Shown here one piece after another: positions 56,054-64,000 of a stretch of 64,000 nucleotides of DNA (position 1 is its first letter; each line of letters starts with the position of its first letter). The DNA is from Roseibium algicola. Its GTDB lineage: Bacteria; Pseudomonadota; Alphaproteobacteria; Rhizobiales; Stappiaceae. Below the pieces are notes generated by a model. It ran no database searches, was not told the DNA's origin, and worked only from the letters and a program-made list of their open reading frames with translations. Both the position numbers and the translations under genes were made by a program. Location of the stretch: positions 1-64,000 of the forward strand of contig NZ_CP019630.1 of NCBI RefSeq assembly GCF_001999245.1, given 5' to 3'.

Positions 56054-56575
56054 ATGCCTTTCCTGATTGCCCTTTCCGGTTTACCCGGCGTCGGCAAGTC
56101 GACGATAGCAAAGGATCTGAGCGGGCGGCTGCCCGCATTTCTTTTGCGTGTGGATGCGGTTGAAGCTGCCCTCAAACGCAGTGTCTTGCACATTCATCCG
56201 GCTGAAGACGCGGGTTACCTCGCCCTTGCTGCTATCGCTGCCGGAAACCTGGAACTTGGTCACAACGTCGTTGCCGATACGGTCAACCCGGTTGCCGAAT
56301 CCAGGCAATTGTGGAGGGAAACCGCTCAATCAACCGGCGCGACACTGCTGAATGTCGAGATTGTCTGCTCGGATGAGCGCGAACACCGCAAGCGCGTTGA
56401 AAGCAGGGAAACCGAGATTGACGGACTGACCCTGCCCCGGTGGCCTGAGGTACGAAGTCATGAATACGAACCGTGGACGGAACCATGTCTCCAGCTGGAT
56501 AGTTCCAGCCTGAGCGTGGACCAATCGGTTGATACGATAACGAGGGCTTTGACAGCACTGCGGCAGAATGGCTGA
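56054..56575 (+). CDS. P-loop kinase (AAA/adenylylsulfate-kinase-like)
   Basis: A 173-residue protein with Walker A GLPGVGKST at residues 9-17. LRVDAVEAALKRSV, GHNVVADTVNPVAESRQLW and VCSDEREHRKRVESRE follow. This matches small bacterial kinases related to adenylylsulfate or zeta-toxin-like kinases. No antitoxin gene is adjacent. The substrate is unknown. The ATG at 56054 is chosen because it places Walker A normally. Confidence 0.8.
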   Translation: MPFLIALSGLPGVGKSTIAKDLSGRLPAFLLRVDAVEAALKRSVLHIHPAEDAGYLALAAIAAGNLELGHNVVADTVNPVAESRQLWRETAQSTGATLLNVEIVCSDEREHRKRVESRETEIDGLTLPRWPEVRSHEYEPWTEPCLQLDSSSLSVDQSVDTITRALTALRQNG

Positions 56576-56611
56576 CATGGTTCGAAAAGGCGGCTGAACC
56601 ATAGCAAGTGC

Positions 56612-56639
56612 TTGACTTTCGCGCTGCGATGAGTAGTTT
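56612..56639 (+). promoter_or_regulatory. putative rpmG promoter
   Basis: TTGACT (56612-56617), 16 bases and TAGTTT (56634-56639) resemble a housekeeping promoter, followed by GC-rich discriminator sequence. It lies about 93 bases before the rpmG ATG. Confidence 0.5.
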
Positions 56640-56731
56640 GCGCGCTGATTTCAGACATTGGGGCAGATTCATCGCCAGCCATCTGGCCGCAAGAACTCTT
56701 TGCCCGACAACAGAGAACAGGATCCAAGGCC

Positions 56732-56899
56732 ATGGCCAAGGCGACAACAATCAAGATCAAGCTCCTCTCCACGGCTGACACCGGCTTCTTCTATGTCACC
56801 AAGAAGAACTCCCGTACGATGACCGAGAAGATGGTCAAAAAGAAATACGACCCGGTTGCCAAGAAGCACGTCGAGTTCAAGGAAACCAAGATCAAGTAA
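56732..56899 (+). CDS. rpmG: 50S ribosomal protein L33
   Basis: A 55-residue protein reading [20 protein letters not shown], then YVTKKNSR and [13 protein letters not shown], which is the complete L33 sequence pattern. It lacks the CxxC pairs, so it is the zinc-independent form. It belongs to the large ribosomal subunit near the E site. It is a single-gene unit with its own promoter and a strong terminator. Confidence 0.98.
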   Translation: MAKATTIKIKLLSTADTGFFYVTKKNSRTMTEKMVKKKYDPVAKKHVEFKETKIK

Positions 56900-56925
56900 G
56901 ATCTGGTTCCTGATGATTTTTAAAG

Positions 56926-56951
56926 AACCCGCCGGAAACGGCGGGTTTTTT
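56926..56951 (+). terminator. intrinsic terminator of rpmG
   Basis: AACCCGCCG (56926-56934), a GAAA tetraloop and CGGCGGGTT (56939-56947) are followed by TTTTC. It lies 27 bases after the rpmG stop. Confidence 0.95.
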
Positions 56952-57500
56952 CATGCGTGGCCGAATGTGATTTTGAAATTTTGTCGGCGCAGGTCAGCGT
57001 CGTGAAACCTGTTTCCACAAATGATTACTGTGCGGACGCAGAGGCACGACGACGCAGCTTCAGCATTGCTGCTGGTGCTGCTTCTTGATTTTCGGTTGAA
57101 AGATTAGTGGTCGGCGGGAACACGGCATTCGAGGAGGCCACTCATCGGCCGGTTCCCTGCCGACCTGCCCCACGGACCCAGGAGATGCGGCGGACCTGAG
57201 CACTCCGAGGGGAAACTGTATTGCCCGTTTTGACGCTACGGCATTCTTTACCACGTCATTGAGGCGATCAGGAAAAACACTAATCTGCGGTCACACTACC
57301 TGAATGTTGCCTGATTGCAATATTTTCCGCAAAATATGCACAGAAACAATGCCGTTTTAGTAAATCCGTAACCTTAATATGAAGAGCGCGTGAACGCGAG
57401 GTTTTGCGATTCGCAGGAATTGGTTGCACGCAGCCATGCCAAACAACCGTGAAACCTTGCAGAAATCTTTATCCGCCGCAGTTCTACCGGCGGCGGCCCG
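56952..57500. other. 549-base gene-free region between rpmG and divK with a long inverted repeat
   Basis: No protein gene is convincing; small open frames lack family features. At 57109-57121 GGTCGGCGGGAAC and at 57152-57165 GTTCCCTGCCGACC form a long stem with one bulge. Inside it, GGCC (57136-57139) and GGCC (57147-57150) can form a short hairpin. A further GCAGC/GCTGC hairpin lies near 57054-57081. The structure could belong to a small RNA or a dispersed repeat. 57260-57480 is AT-rich and holds nothing I can name. Confidence 0.5.
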
Positions 57501-57872
57501 TTACGCTTCGCCGAGATATGCCCGAACTGTTTCCAGGAATTTCGCTACGGAGATCGGCTTGGATATGTAAGCTTCGCACCCGCCCTGCCGGATACGCTCC
57601 TCATCGCCCTTCATCGCGAAAGCGGTCACGGCGATAACCGGGATGGAAGCGATATCCTCGTCTTCCTTGATCCATTTCGTGACTTCCAGCCCCGACACTT
57701 CCGGCAGCTGAATATCCATCAGGATCAGATCGGGATGATGCTCACGGGCCAACTGCAAGGCTTCGATGCCGGTCCGGGTCTGCAATGTATTATAGCCGTG
57801 CGCTTCGAGCAGATCATGAAACAGCTTCATGTTCAGCTCGTTGTCTTCGACGATCAACACGGATTTTGCCAT
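57501..57872 (-). CDS. divK: cell-cycle response regulator DivK
   Basis: A 123-residue single-domain receiver almost identical in layout to Caulobacter Div[21 protein letters not shown], phospho-acceptor in [26 protein letters not shown] and CEAYISKP. It relays phosphate state between the DivJ/PleC kinases and the DivL-CckA pathway that controls CtrA. In Caulobacter divK is followed by pleD, which is not seen here. The upstream region, shared with DUF3572, holds a near-consensus CtrA box at 57962-57977. Confidence 0.95.
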   Translation of the reverse strand: MAKSVLIVEDNELNMKLFHDLLEAHGYNTLQTRTGIEALQLAREHHPDLILMDIQLPEVSGLEVTKWIKEDEDIASIPVIAVTAFAMKGDEERIRQGGCEAYISKPISVAKFLETVRAYLGEA

Positions 57873-58009
57873 ATGTCCGGCCCTTTACCCGGCCTCTTGC
57901 CGGTCCCATTTTATCTTCGCAGCACATTTTAGTCCGCGGTAGAACCCTTCCCCGGTCCGCATTAAATTTCTTCTAACCCGGAATCGTTTCAGAAAGGCAA
58001 AAAAACACA

Positions 58010-58309
58010 ATGAAAAATATACAGAGCAAGTCATTGTCCGTTGAAGAAGCACAAGGAATTGCTACTGAAGCTCTTCTCCAGCTCAGCCGTGACCCGGAAC
58101 AGATCGGCAGGTTTCTTGCTTTTTCTGGAATTGGACCGGAAATGATTCGAGAAGCGGCGGGAGAACCTGGGTTTCTTGCCGGTGTGCTCGAGTTCTACAT
58201 GATGGACGAAGCGCTGCTGCTTGCCTTTTGTGAAAATGCCGGGATACGGCCAACGATGATGGCCGCTGCACGCTACGCAATTGCCGGCGAAGACGAAGAC
58301 CATGCCTGA
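58010..58309 (+). CDS. DUF3572 family protein
   Basis: A 99-residue, all-helical cytoplasmic protein with ALLQLSRDPEQIGRFLAFSGIGPEMIRE and FLAGVLEFYMMDEALLLAF, the conserved core of DUF3572. The function is unknown. The position next to divK recurs in related alphaproteobacteria as far as I recall. Its stop overlaps the start of the HAD gene by eight bases. Confidence 0.88.
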   Translation: MKNIQSKSLSVEEAQGIATEALLQLSRDPEQIGRFLAFSGIGPEMIREAAGEPGFLAGVLEFYMMDEALLLAFCENAGIRPTMMAAARYAIAGEDEDHA

Positions 58310-58994
58310 ACCGACGCAAGTGCTGCCCGAAGTTCTTGCGCAGATCCAGGCACTGCCGTTTTCGAACCGCCCTTTGATCATCTGCGATGTGGATGAAGTG
58401 ATTTTGCATCTGATCGCTCATCTGGAAGACTATCTTCACGCTCGTGACCTGGCTTTCCTGAAGTACGAGTACAGGCTGACCGGCAATATTGGTCGGCGGG
58501 ACAATGGTGAACCTCTGTCGTCCGACGACGTTCGCAGACTGCTTCTGGAGTTCTTCGACGAGGTCAGCCATCGTCAGGACATGGTCCCCGGTGCAGGCGA
58601 TGCGCTCAATGCACTTGCACAGCAATGGGACGTTATCCTGCTGACCAATCTGCCCGGAGGTCACAACAAGCCAGTGCGGGAAAAGCTGCTCACCGGGCTC
58701 GGTATCACCTTTCCGTTGCTGACGAATTCCGGTCCCAAAGGTGGTGCGGTTGCTGCTCTGTCTCGTGGACGTCCGGAGCCGGTTGTCTTCATTGACGACA
58801 GTCCGACCAACCACACCTCCGTAAACGCGACCCTGCCGTCTGCTGTCCAGATACAGTTCATCGCTGACGCCAGATTTCTGCAGACCACTGAAAAGGCAGG
58901 TTACATCGATCTGTTGAGCAGCGATTGGCAGGAGACGGCCGCCTTTATCGGAGCTATTCTGCAGGGCTCGAACCGAAACCAGCAGAGCGGCTGA
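58302..58994 (+). CDS. HAD-superfamily hydrolase-like protein
   Basis: A 230-residue protein. [12 protein letters not shown] carries the HAD nucleophile motif DxDxV, LLTNLPGG supplies the second motif and [12 protein letters not shown] the fourth. A helical cap lies between motifs one and two. It is probably a phosphatase of unknown substrate. The ATG at 58302 is used, giving an eight-base overlap with DUF3572 and suggesting translational coupling; it is followed by dinB after 34 bases. Confidence 0.85.
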   Translation: MPEPTQVLPEVLAQIQALPFSNRPLIICDVDEVILHLIAHLEDYLHARDLAFLKYEYRLTGNIGRRDNGEPLSSDDVRRLLLEFFDEVSHRQDMVPGAGDALNALAQQWDVILLTNLPGGHNKPVREKLLTGLGITFPLLTNSGPKGGAVAALSRGRPEPVVFIDDSPTNHTSVNATLPSAVQIQFIADARFLQTTEKAGYIDLLSSDWQETAAFIGAILQGSNRNQQSG

Positions 58995-59028
58995 TTGCCC
59001 ATCCGCACCGCAGCCGATTGCCAACGCC

Positions 59029-60342
59029 GTGTCCCAACCCGTTCCGCCCTTACGTGCCCTTTGCCGAGACTGCGGTGCACGCCTCGCCCCGTCGGCAGCC
59101 AGGTGTACCCGCTGCGGCAGCCCGAGGCTGGTCAAGCATCCGGAACTCGACACGCTGGCCATTGCCCACATTGATTGCGACGCCTTTTATGCTTCTATCG
59201 AAAAACGCGACAATCCGGAGCTGCAGGACCAGCCGGTAATCGTTGGCGGAGGTCAGCGCGGTGTGGTTTCCACATGCTGCTACATCGCCCGCATCTACGG
59301 TGTGCGGTCCGCAATGCCCATGTTCAAGGCGCTTGAGGCTTGCCCGCAAGCGATCGTGATCAAGCCTGACATGGCCAAATACGCGAGCGTCGGCAAGGAG
59401 ATACGTGAACGCATGCGTGCGCTCACACCCCTGGTGGAGCCTTTGTCCATCGACGAAGCCTTTCTTGATCTGACGGGCACCGAACGCCTTCACAAGAAGT
59501 CTCCGGCGGAAACACTCGCCGGCTTCATACGCGACATGGAAGCCGATATCGGCATATCGGCGTCTGTCGGCCTTGCCCCCAACAAGTTTCTGGCAAAACT
59601 TGCGTCCGATCTCGAAAAGCCGCGTGGTTTCTCCGTCATCGGCGCAGCGGAAGCCGAAGACGTGCTGGCGGCCATGCCTGTGGGCCGCATCTGGGGTGTC
59701 GGCAAGGTGTTCCAGCAGAAACTGGAGAGGGACGGCATTCGGACAATCGGACAGCTGCAGGAAATGGAAGCGACGGATCTCGCTCGCCGATACGGCACCA
59801 TCGGCCTGCGTCTGGCGCGTCTTTCGCATGGAGACGACAGCCGTGAAGTCACTCCTGAACGGGGTGCAAAAAGCGTTTCTGCGGAAACCACCTTCTTCAC
59901 CGACATCTCGAGTTTCGATACCCTGCGCCCCATTCTCAGAAACCTGGCCGAGAAAGTGTCTGCGAGGCTCAAGAAGGCGGAACTCTCAGGGCGCGGTGTG
60001 ACTTTGAAACTGAAAACCGCCGACTTCAAGACGATCACCCGCGCCAGGCATTTTTCCGATCCGACCCAATTGGCCGACAAGATCTACGCGGCGGGTGAAA
60101 ATCTTCTTCAGATCGAAGCCGATGGCCGCCGTTTCCGGCTTATCGGCATAGGCGTCAGCGATCTGGAAAATGCGGACCGCGCCGATCCGAGAGACCTGCT
60201 CGACCAGTCAGCCGAACGACGGAAGAATGCGGAACTTGCCGTGGATCGGCTTCGGGACAAGTTCGGAACGTCAGCTGTCGAACTCGGCCTCACGCACGCA
60301 GCGCGCGCGGCGAAGGAAGCCAAGAAGCAGGGTGACAAGTAG
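59029..60342 (+). CDS. dinB: DNA polymerase IV with N-terminal zinc-ribbon-like extension
   Basis: A 437-residue Y-family translesion polymerase. Catalytic motifs are [23 protein letters not shown] and the helix-hairpin-helix IWGVGKVF; the little-finger domain follows. The first 45 residues add a four-cysteine element (Cys12, 15, 26, 29) not found in E. coli DinB but seen in rhizobial homologues. The start is GTG. No clear GTTC-N7-GTTC SOS box lies upstream. The C-terminus is basic and has no obvious beta-clamp motif. Confidence 0.94.
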   Translation: MSQPVPPLRALCRDCGARLAPSAARCTRCGSPRLVKHPELDTLAIAHIDCDAFYASIEKRDNPELQDQPVIVGGGQRGVVSTCCYIARIYGVRSAMPMFKALEACPQAIVIKPDMAKYASVGKEIRERMRALTPLVEPLSIDEAFLDLTGTERLHKKSPAETLAGFIRDMEADIGISASVGLAPNKFLAKLASDLEKPRGFSVIGAAEAEDVLAAMPVGRIWGVGKVFQQKLERDGIRTIGQLQEMEATDLARRYGTIGLRLARLSHGDDSREVTPERGAKSVSAETTFFTDISSFDTLRPILRNLAEKVSARLKKAELSGRGVTLKLKTADFKTITRARHFSDPTQLADKIYAAGENLLQIEADGRRFRLIGIGVSDLENADRADPRDLLDQSAERRKNAELAVDRLRDKFGTSAVELGLTHAARAAKEAKKQGDK

Positions 60343-60384
60343 TCCGCCTGTCACCCGATTATTTCAAGAAGCGGTCTTGCCCGG

Positions 60385-61257
60385 TTACTGCTGCGGGCAC
60401 TCGGTCTCATCGTAAAGCTCCAGCGATGCCATCTTGCCTTGGATGGTGAAATCGCCGTAGTCGAGCTTCAGGTGTCCGCTGATGCCGTTTTCATACAGCC
60501 AGAATGACAGCTGATAGACCGGCAGAAGCTCTCCACTTGCGTCTTCGGCACTCGGGTCGAAGTAGGCGACGGTAACGGGCCAGTAGCCCTTGCCGGACAG
60601 CGGTGCATCCACGTGGTCAGCATCGGTTTTTGCGTCGTTGACGGCTTTGGCACCGATCACCGTCGTCGTGGCATAAACCTTTTCCCCGGTTTCGGCGCCG
60701 TCATAGATGTCGGCTGCAACAAAATGGACGCCCGCCTCGGCCGACTTCATGATCGTCAGAAGATGCTCCGTCGGAAACAGCACTTCCCGGCCAATCTCCA
60801 GCGATTTTTCCGAAGGTTCCTTCAGTTCGACAGTGCGTGCTTTCTTTCCGCTCCGTGCCGTTCCACGGGTCGCTTCGACCAGTTTCTGATCGACAAAGGT
60901 CTTGGAGAGGAACTGGTAGCTCTCGGCGCGTGGCTCTTCGAAGGAAGTCGTCTGCAGATCAGTGATCTGTGAACCACCGTCGGTATTCTGGAACTCGGTG
61001 ACAAAGCGGAAGTTTACGCTGTAGCCCTCGCAGGCGCTTCCGGAGAAATCGTAGACCATGCGTCCGTTGAGGCCCGCGATCCCGGCTTGCTCCTCGCTGT
61101 CTCCCAGGTTCATGTCGTAAACGGCGCGATGGGGCACGAGTTTAAAGCCGACAGTGCCGCTCGCATCGGCGTCGGTCGCGCCAGACACCGCAAAAGCTGC
61201 GGTGGCCAAAACGATCGCACCAACGGTCGAGGACACGGACTTCGGAACGCATTGCAT
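60385..61257 (-). CDS. eipB: EipB (DUF1849) periplasmic envelope protein
   Basis: A 290-residue exported protein with a signal peptide to about residue 33. LVPHRAVYDMNL opens the mature domain; CEGYSVNFRFVTEF and DETECPQQ hold the two cysteines thought to form the disulfide of EipB. The Brucella protein has a spiral beta-barrel and is needed for envelope integrity. GAGG lies eight bases before the ATG at 61257. An in-frame extension to 61371 has no features. Confidence 0.9.
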   Translation of the reverse strand: MQCVPKSVSSTVGAIVLATAAFAVSGATDADASGTVGFKLVPHRAVYDMNLGDSEEQAGIAGLNGRMVYDFSGSACEGYSVNFRFVTEFQNTDGGSQITDLQTTSFEEPRAESYQFLSKTFVDQKLVEATRGTARSGKKARTVELKEPSEKSLEIGREVLFPTEHLLTIMKSAEAGVHFVAADIYDGAETGEKVYATTTVIGAKAVNDAKTDADHVDAPLSGKGYWPVTVAYFDPSAEDASGELLPVYQLSFWLYENGISGHLKLDYGDFTIQGKMASLELYDETECPQQ

Positions 61258-61533
61258 CAAAAAAACCTCATTCTCGTCCTGGTGGAAACGCCACCTGGAC
61301 CGGTTCCACACATTATGCGGCAAACTGCACATTCCGCCACCGCGAATGTGCAGCCATGCCCCAAGCCCCACTGGCCTGTTATTTCACAAATCGTCCTTCT
61401 CAAGTGGTGACCGTGGCAATCGAAACCAAGCTCCTCCACAGTTTCCTTTTACCGTACACACCCCATTTTGACCTTGTCACCTGTGACGAATTACGCCAAG
61501 ACACGCTGAAAGCTCTCAAACTTGGAGACCCCC

Positions 61534-62001
61534 ATGAGCAGCGCGATCGAAGCCCGGCTGAACGAACTTGGCATCACCCTTCCGGAAGCGGCGGCACCCG
61601 CGGCCAACTACGTGCCTTTCCTGCAGACCGGCAATCAGCTGTTCGTTTCCGGCCAGTTGCCGATGGCAGGCGGCAAGCTTCAGATCTCCGGCAAGCTGGG
61701 TGACGGTCTGGGCATCGATGAAGGCAAGGCCGCTGCCAAGCTGTGCGCCATCAACCTGCTTGCTCAGGCTAAGGCTGCCACCGGAAATCTCGACAAGGTT
61801 GCCCGACTGGTGAAGATCGTCGGCTTCGTGAACTCCACGGCCGAATTCGTCGACCAGCCGCAGGTCATCAACGGCGCATCCGACTTCCTGGTAGAAGCGA
61901 TGGGCGAAAAGGGCCGCCATGCGCGCTCCGCCGTCAGCGCCGCGTCCCTGCCCTTCGGTGCTGCTGTCGAGATCGAAGCGATTTTCGAAATCGAAGACTG
62001 A
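61534..62001 (+). CDS. RidA family protein (YjgF/UK114)
   Basis: A 155-residue protein of the longer RidA subgroup: LFVSGQLPM, LCAINLLAQAKAATGNLDKVARLVKIVGFVN and RSAVSAASLPFGAAVEIEAIFEI. Archetypal RidA hydrolyses reactive enamines from PLP enzymes; the conserved arginine of that site appears as GRHARSAV. GGAGA precedes the ATG at 61534. The phosphodiesterase gene follows after 87 bases on the same strand. Confidence 0.92.
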   Translation: MSSAIEARLNELGITLPEAAAPAANYVPFLQTGNQLFVSGQLPMAGGKLQISGKLGDGLGIDEGKAAAKLCAINLLAQAKAATGNLDKVARLVKIVGFVNSTAEFVDQPQVINGASDFLVEAMGEKGRHARSAVSAASLPFGAAVEIEAIFEIED

Positions 62002-62088
62002 CTACTTGCGGGGAGCCTGGCCTCCCCCACTCTCTTCCCGAAGCCACACCGGCCGGTGAGGCATTTTCCTTCCTGACGAGCCCCCGCC

Positions 62089-62868
62089 ATGACACCGGAA
62101 CTCGAAGCCATCTTCGCCCGCCCGATCGCCCATCGGGGTTATCACGATGCCGACAACGGCGTCATTGAGAACACGCCTACCGCAATTCAGCATGCGATCG
62201 ACAAAAATTTCGCGATCGAGGTGGATGTTCAGGAAACGGCAGACGGCGAAGCTCTTGTGTTCCATGACTACACGCTGGAGCGCCTTGCGGAGGGAACCGG
62301 CAGGGTTATCGATCTGGCCGCATCCGAGCTCACCAGCATTCACATGAAGACCGGCACAGACAAGCTCTGGCTCCTGAAGGATCTGTTCGATCTTGTCGAC
62401 GGCCGCGTCCCGCTGGTGGTCGAGATCAAGTCGTTGATGCGCCGTGATGCGCAAATGGACTTTGTCCGGCACGTGACGGACCAGGTGGCGGGCTATAAGG
62501 GCCCTGCATGCATCAAGTCATTCGATCCGGACATGTTGTCCATAGCAAAGGCACGCAACGCCTCGGTGCTGCGCGGTATCGTCGCCGACGGCGCCGAGCC
62601 CGGACCTGACTATGCCCGCTACAGCCGTGTCGACCGGTTCATCCTGCGCCATATCCTGCATGCACCGCGCACGCGCCCGCATTTCATTTCCTACGGTGTC
62701 AAGGACCTGCCAAAGGCCGGACCCAGTCTGCTGCGCTCTGTGTTCAAGGTGCCGCTGATGTCCTGGACGGTGAGGACCACCGAACAACGTGAAAAGGCTG
62801 ATCGCTACGCAGACCAGATCGTTTTCGAGGGCTTTGATCCGGACAGGAGCGCAGCCCGTTCCCTTTAG
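62089..62868 (+). CDS. glycerophosphodiester phosphodiesterase
   Basis: A 259-residue TIM-barrel enzyme of the GDPD family, which cleaves deacylated phospholipid heads to glycerol 3-phosphate and an alcohol. IAHRGYHDADNG and IENTPTAIQHAI hold the first catalytic histidine and metal ligands; FAIEVDVQETADG and VFHDYTLERL hold the others, and LVVEIKS follows. There is no signal peptide, so it is cytoplasmic. Confidence 0.93.
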   Translation: MTPELEAIFARPIAHRGYHDADNGVIENTPTAIQHAIDKNFAIEVDVQETADGEALVFHDYTLERLAEGTGRVIDLAASELTSIHMKTGTDKLWLLKDLFDLVDGRVPLVVEIKSLMRRDAQMDFVRHVTDQVAGYKGPACIKSFDPDMLSIAKARNASVLRGIVADGAEPGPDYARYSRVDRFILRHILHAPRTRPHFISYGVKDLPKAGPSLLRSVFKVPLMSWTVRTTEQREKADRYADQIVFEGFDPDRSAARSL

Positions 62869-62959
62869 AAATAACCATTACACGACATCAACCTCTTGCA
62901 CTGCAAAATGCCAGCGCTACATCAAGAGTATGGTTTCAAACTTTGGTTTCTTCTGACGC

Positions 62960-64000
62960 ATGACCTCCTCCCGGTCCACGGACGGCAACTCCCCGGCTAC
63001 AGATGACGGCGGACAGACAGCGACCTTGCGAATCCTGTCTTCCTTGAAGGATGTCACTGCCTCCAACTGGGATCAGGTGGCCAATCCAGGCTGGCAGCTT
63101 TCCGGACGGGGGCTCTTGAAGAAAGACCCGAAATGCGAGGCGCTGGCCGAGCTTTCCGGGGCACTTGGCGGCAGTTCCGAATTTGCCGGTGAGGACATCG
63201 ATTTCAACCCGTTTCTGTCCCACGCTTTTCTGGAGGCTCTGGAGGCTTCCGGATGTGCAACGGAAGCGACAGGCTGGCTGCCCAGACACATGGTGCTGGA
63301 AGATAGCGGCGGCGAGGTCCTCGGTGCCGTGCCGGCCTATCTCAAGAGCCATTCGCAAGGCGAATATGTGTTCGACCACGGTTGGGCCGACGCCTTCTAC
63401 CGTGCAGGCGGTGACTATTATCCCAAACTTCAGATCAGCGTGCCCTTCACGCCGGCAACCGGACGCCGGTTTCTGACAGGTGCCGGCGTCAACCGTGAAG
63501 CGGGCCTGCAAGCGCTTGCCGCCGGTCTGGTACAGGTGTGTCAGCGCTCCGGGGCTTCATCCGTGCATGCCACTTTCCTGACCAAACCGGAATGGGACAG
63601 TCTGGGTGAACTAGGATATCTGCAGCGGACCGATCAGCAGTTTCACTGGGAAAACCACGGTTACGACAATTTCAACGGCTTTCTGGCAGATCTGGCGTCG
63701 CGCAAACGCAAGGCCGTCAAGAAAGAGCGGCGCGAAGCCCTGAGCGCAGAGGGCATTGAGGTGGAATGGGTCACCGGGTCCGATCTGACCGAGGCCCATT
63801 GGGACGCCTTCTACAAATTCTACATGGACACGGGTTCACGGAAGTGGGGCCGCCCCTATCTGAACAGAAAATTCTATTCGCTGATCAATGAGAGGCTGGC
63901 TGACCGCACCTTGCTGGTTCTTGCCAAACGGCATGGCCAATACATTGCCGGGGCCCTCAACTTCATCGGCTCGCACACCTTGTTCGGGCGCCATTGGGGC
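62960..64000 (+). CDS. GNAT-fold acyltransferase of the peptidogalycan biosynthesis/recognition type, 3'-truncated
   Basis: The frame runs open from ATG 62960 to the window edge (347 codons) and continues beyond. It contains NPFLSHAFLEALEASG, HMVLEDSGGEVLGAVPAYLKSHSQGEYV, FTPATGRRFL and KRKAVKKERREAL. Near the edge come GRPYLNRKFY and GALNFIGSHTLFGRHWG. These are hallmarks of the DUF482/peptidogalycan-recognition family within the GNAT clan. The true substrate is unproven. It follows the phosphodiesterase by 91 bases. Confidence 0.9.
   Translation, partial: MTSSRSTDGNSPATDDGGQTATLRILSSLKDVTASNWDQVANPGWQLSGRGLLKKDPKCEALAELSGALGGSSEFAGEDIDFNPFLSHAFLEALEASGCATEATGWLPRHMVLEDSGGEVLGAVPAYLKSHSQGEYVFDHGWADAFYRAGGDYYPKLQISVPFTPATGRRFLTGAGVNREAGLQALAAGLVQVCQRSGASSVHATFLTKPEWDSLGELGYLQRTDQQFHWENHGYDNFNGFLADLASRKRKAVKKERREALSAEGIEVEWVTGSDLTEAHWDAFYKFYMDTGSRKWGRPYLNRKFYSLINERLADRTLLVLAKRHGQYIAGALNFIGSHTLFGRHWG

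Noticed and set aside
57060..57254. 64-codon minus-strand frame downstream of rpmG
   Set aside because: It covers the long inverted repeat, lacks a ribosome site and resembles no family I know, so it is not called as a gene.
58995..59028. SOS (LexA) box before dinB
   Set aside because: GAACCG occurs just before the start of the gap, but no second GAAC or GTTC arm lies at the seven-base spacing used in alphaproteobacteria.
58083..59171. 362-codon minus-strand frame across DUF3572, the HAD gene and dinB
   Set aside because: It covers three genes with clear families on the other strand and has no motif of its own.
1..64000. Mobile elements, CRISPR arrays, tRNA and rRNA genes
   Set aside because: I looked for transposase and integrase motifs, regularly spaced repeats and cloverleaf-like sequences in the gaps and found none. 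A tRNAscan or Infernal run could still reveal a missed RNA.

Overview
The window looks like the chromosome of an alphaproteobacterium of the Hyphomicrobiales, most like the marine Stappiaceae (Roseibium/Labrenzia/Stappia). This placement is inferred from gene content and was not computed. The evidence is a single-polypeptide anthranilate synthase (TrpE-TrpG) behind a three-tryptophan leader peptide, a DivK cell-cycle regulator, an EipB/DUF1849 envelope protein, a zinc-ribbon DinB, overlapping thiO-thiS-thiG-thiE genes under a TPP riboswitch, and the run plsY-dprA-topA-rnr-DUF983-NUDIX. The sequence is moderately GC-rich and densely coding. I found no insertion sequence, prophage, CRISPR array, rRNA or tRNA.

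Layout. 1-3.1 kb: the end of a LysR regulator, then the thiamine operon thiOSGE read leftward from a TPP riboswitch. 3.2-7.5 kb: a P-loop kinase, a pirin, a membrane-anchored protein, a frameshifted class II aldolase and a ROK sugar kinase without its usual zinc site. 7.5-9.4 kb: a DMT transporter diverging from a MarR regulator, with two palindromes between them. 9.5-13 kb: a secreted FKBP-rhodanese fusion, soluble transhydrogenase SthA and an orphan solute-binding protein. 13-15.5 kb: the trp attenuator and trpE(G). 15.7-18 kb: small secreted and membrane proteins, one resembling an inactivated caspase. 17.9-21.2 kb: a 1064-residue ammonium-transporter/PAS/GGDEF/EAL fusion behind a sigma-54-like promoter. 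21.5-28.3 kb: a YdjM-like protein, ilvD, an AraC/DUF4345 divergent pair, and a TetR/old-yellow-enzyme pair with matching operators. 28.4-42.6 kb: an orphan binding protein, SH3 and glycine-zipper envelope proteins, a lytic transglycosylase, a sulfatase, a cupin, an MCP, a benzoylformate-decarboxylase-like ThDP enzyme, an MBL hydrolase and a repeat-bearing beta-barrel protein. 42.6-49.6 kb: ruvX, an AEC transporter, pyrB with a catalytically degenerate pyrC', DUF3108, plsY and dprA. 49.8-56.6 kb: topA, rnr, DUF983, NUDIX and a kinase. 56.7-64 kb: rpmG, divK, DUF3572, a HAD protein, dinB, EipB, RidA, a glycerophosphodiesterase and the start of a peptidogalycan-type acetyltransferase.

Most of the window is housekeeping: cofactor, tryptophan, branched-chain amino acid and pyrimidine synthesis, DNA topology and repair, RNA decay and envelope upkeep. 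The most unusual item is the Amt-PAS-GGDEF-EAL protein, whose residues suggest a membrane ammonium receptor coupled directly to cyclic-di-GMP turnover, probably under nitrogen control. Next in interest are the FKBP-rhodanese fusion, the complete trp attenuator, the caspase-like protein without catalytic residues, the PPIG-repeat barrel protein, and several enzyme homologues that have lost key residues (PyrC', the ROK kinase, the MdlC-like enzyme).
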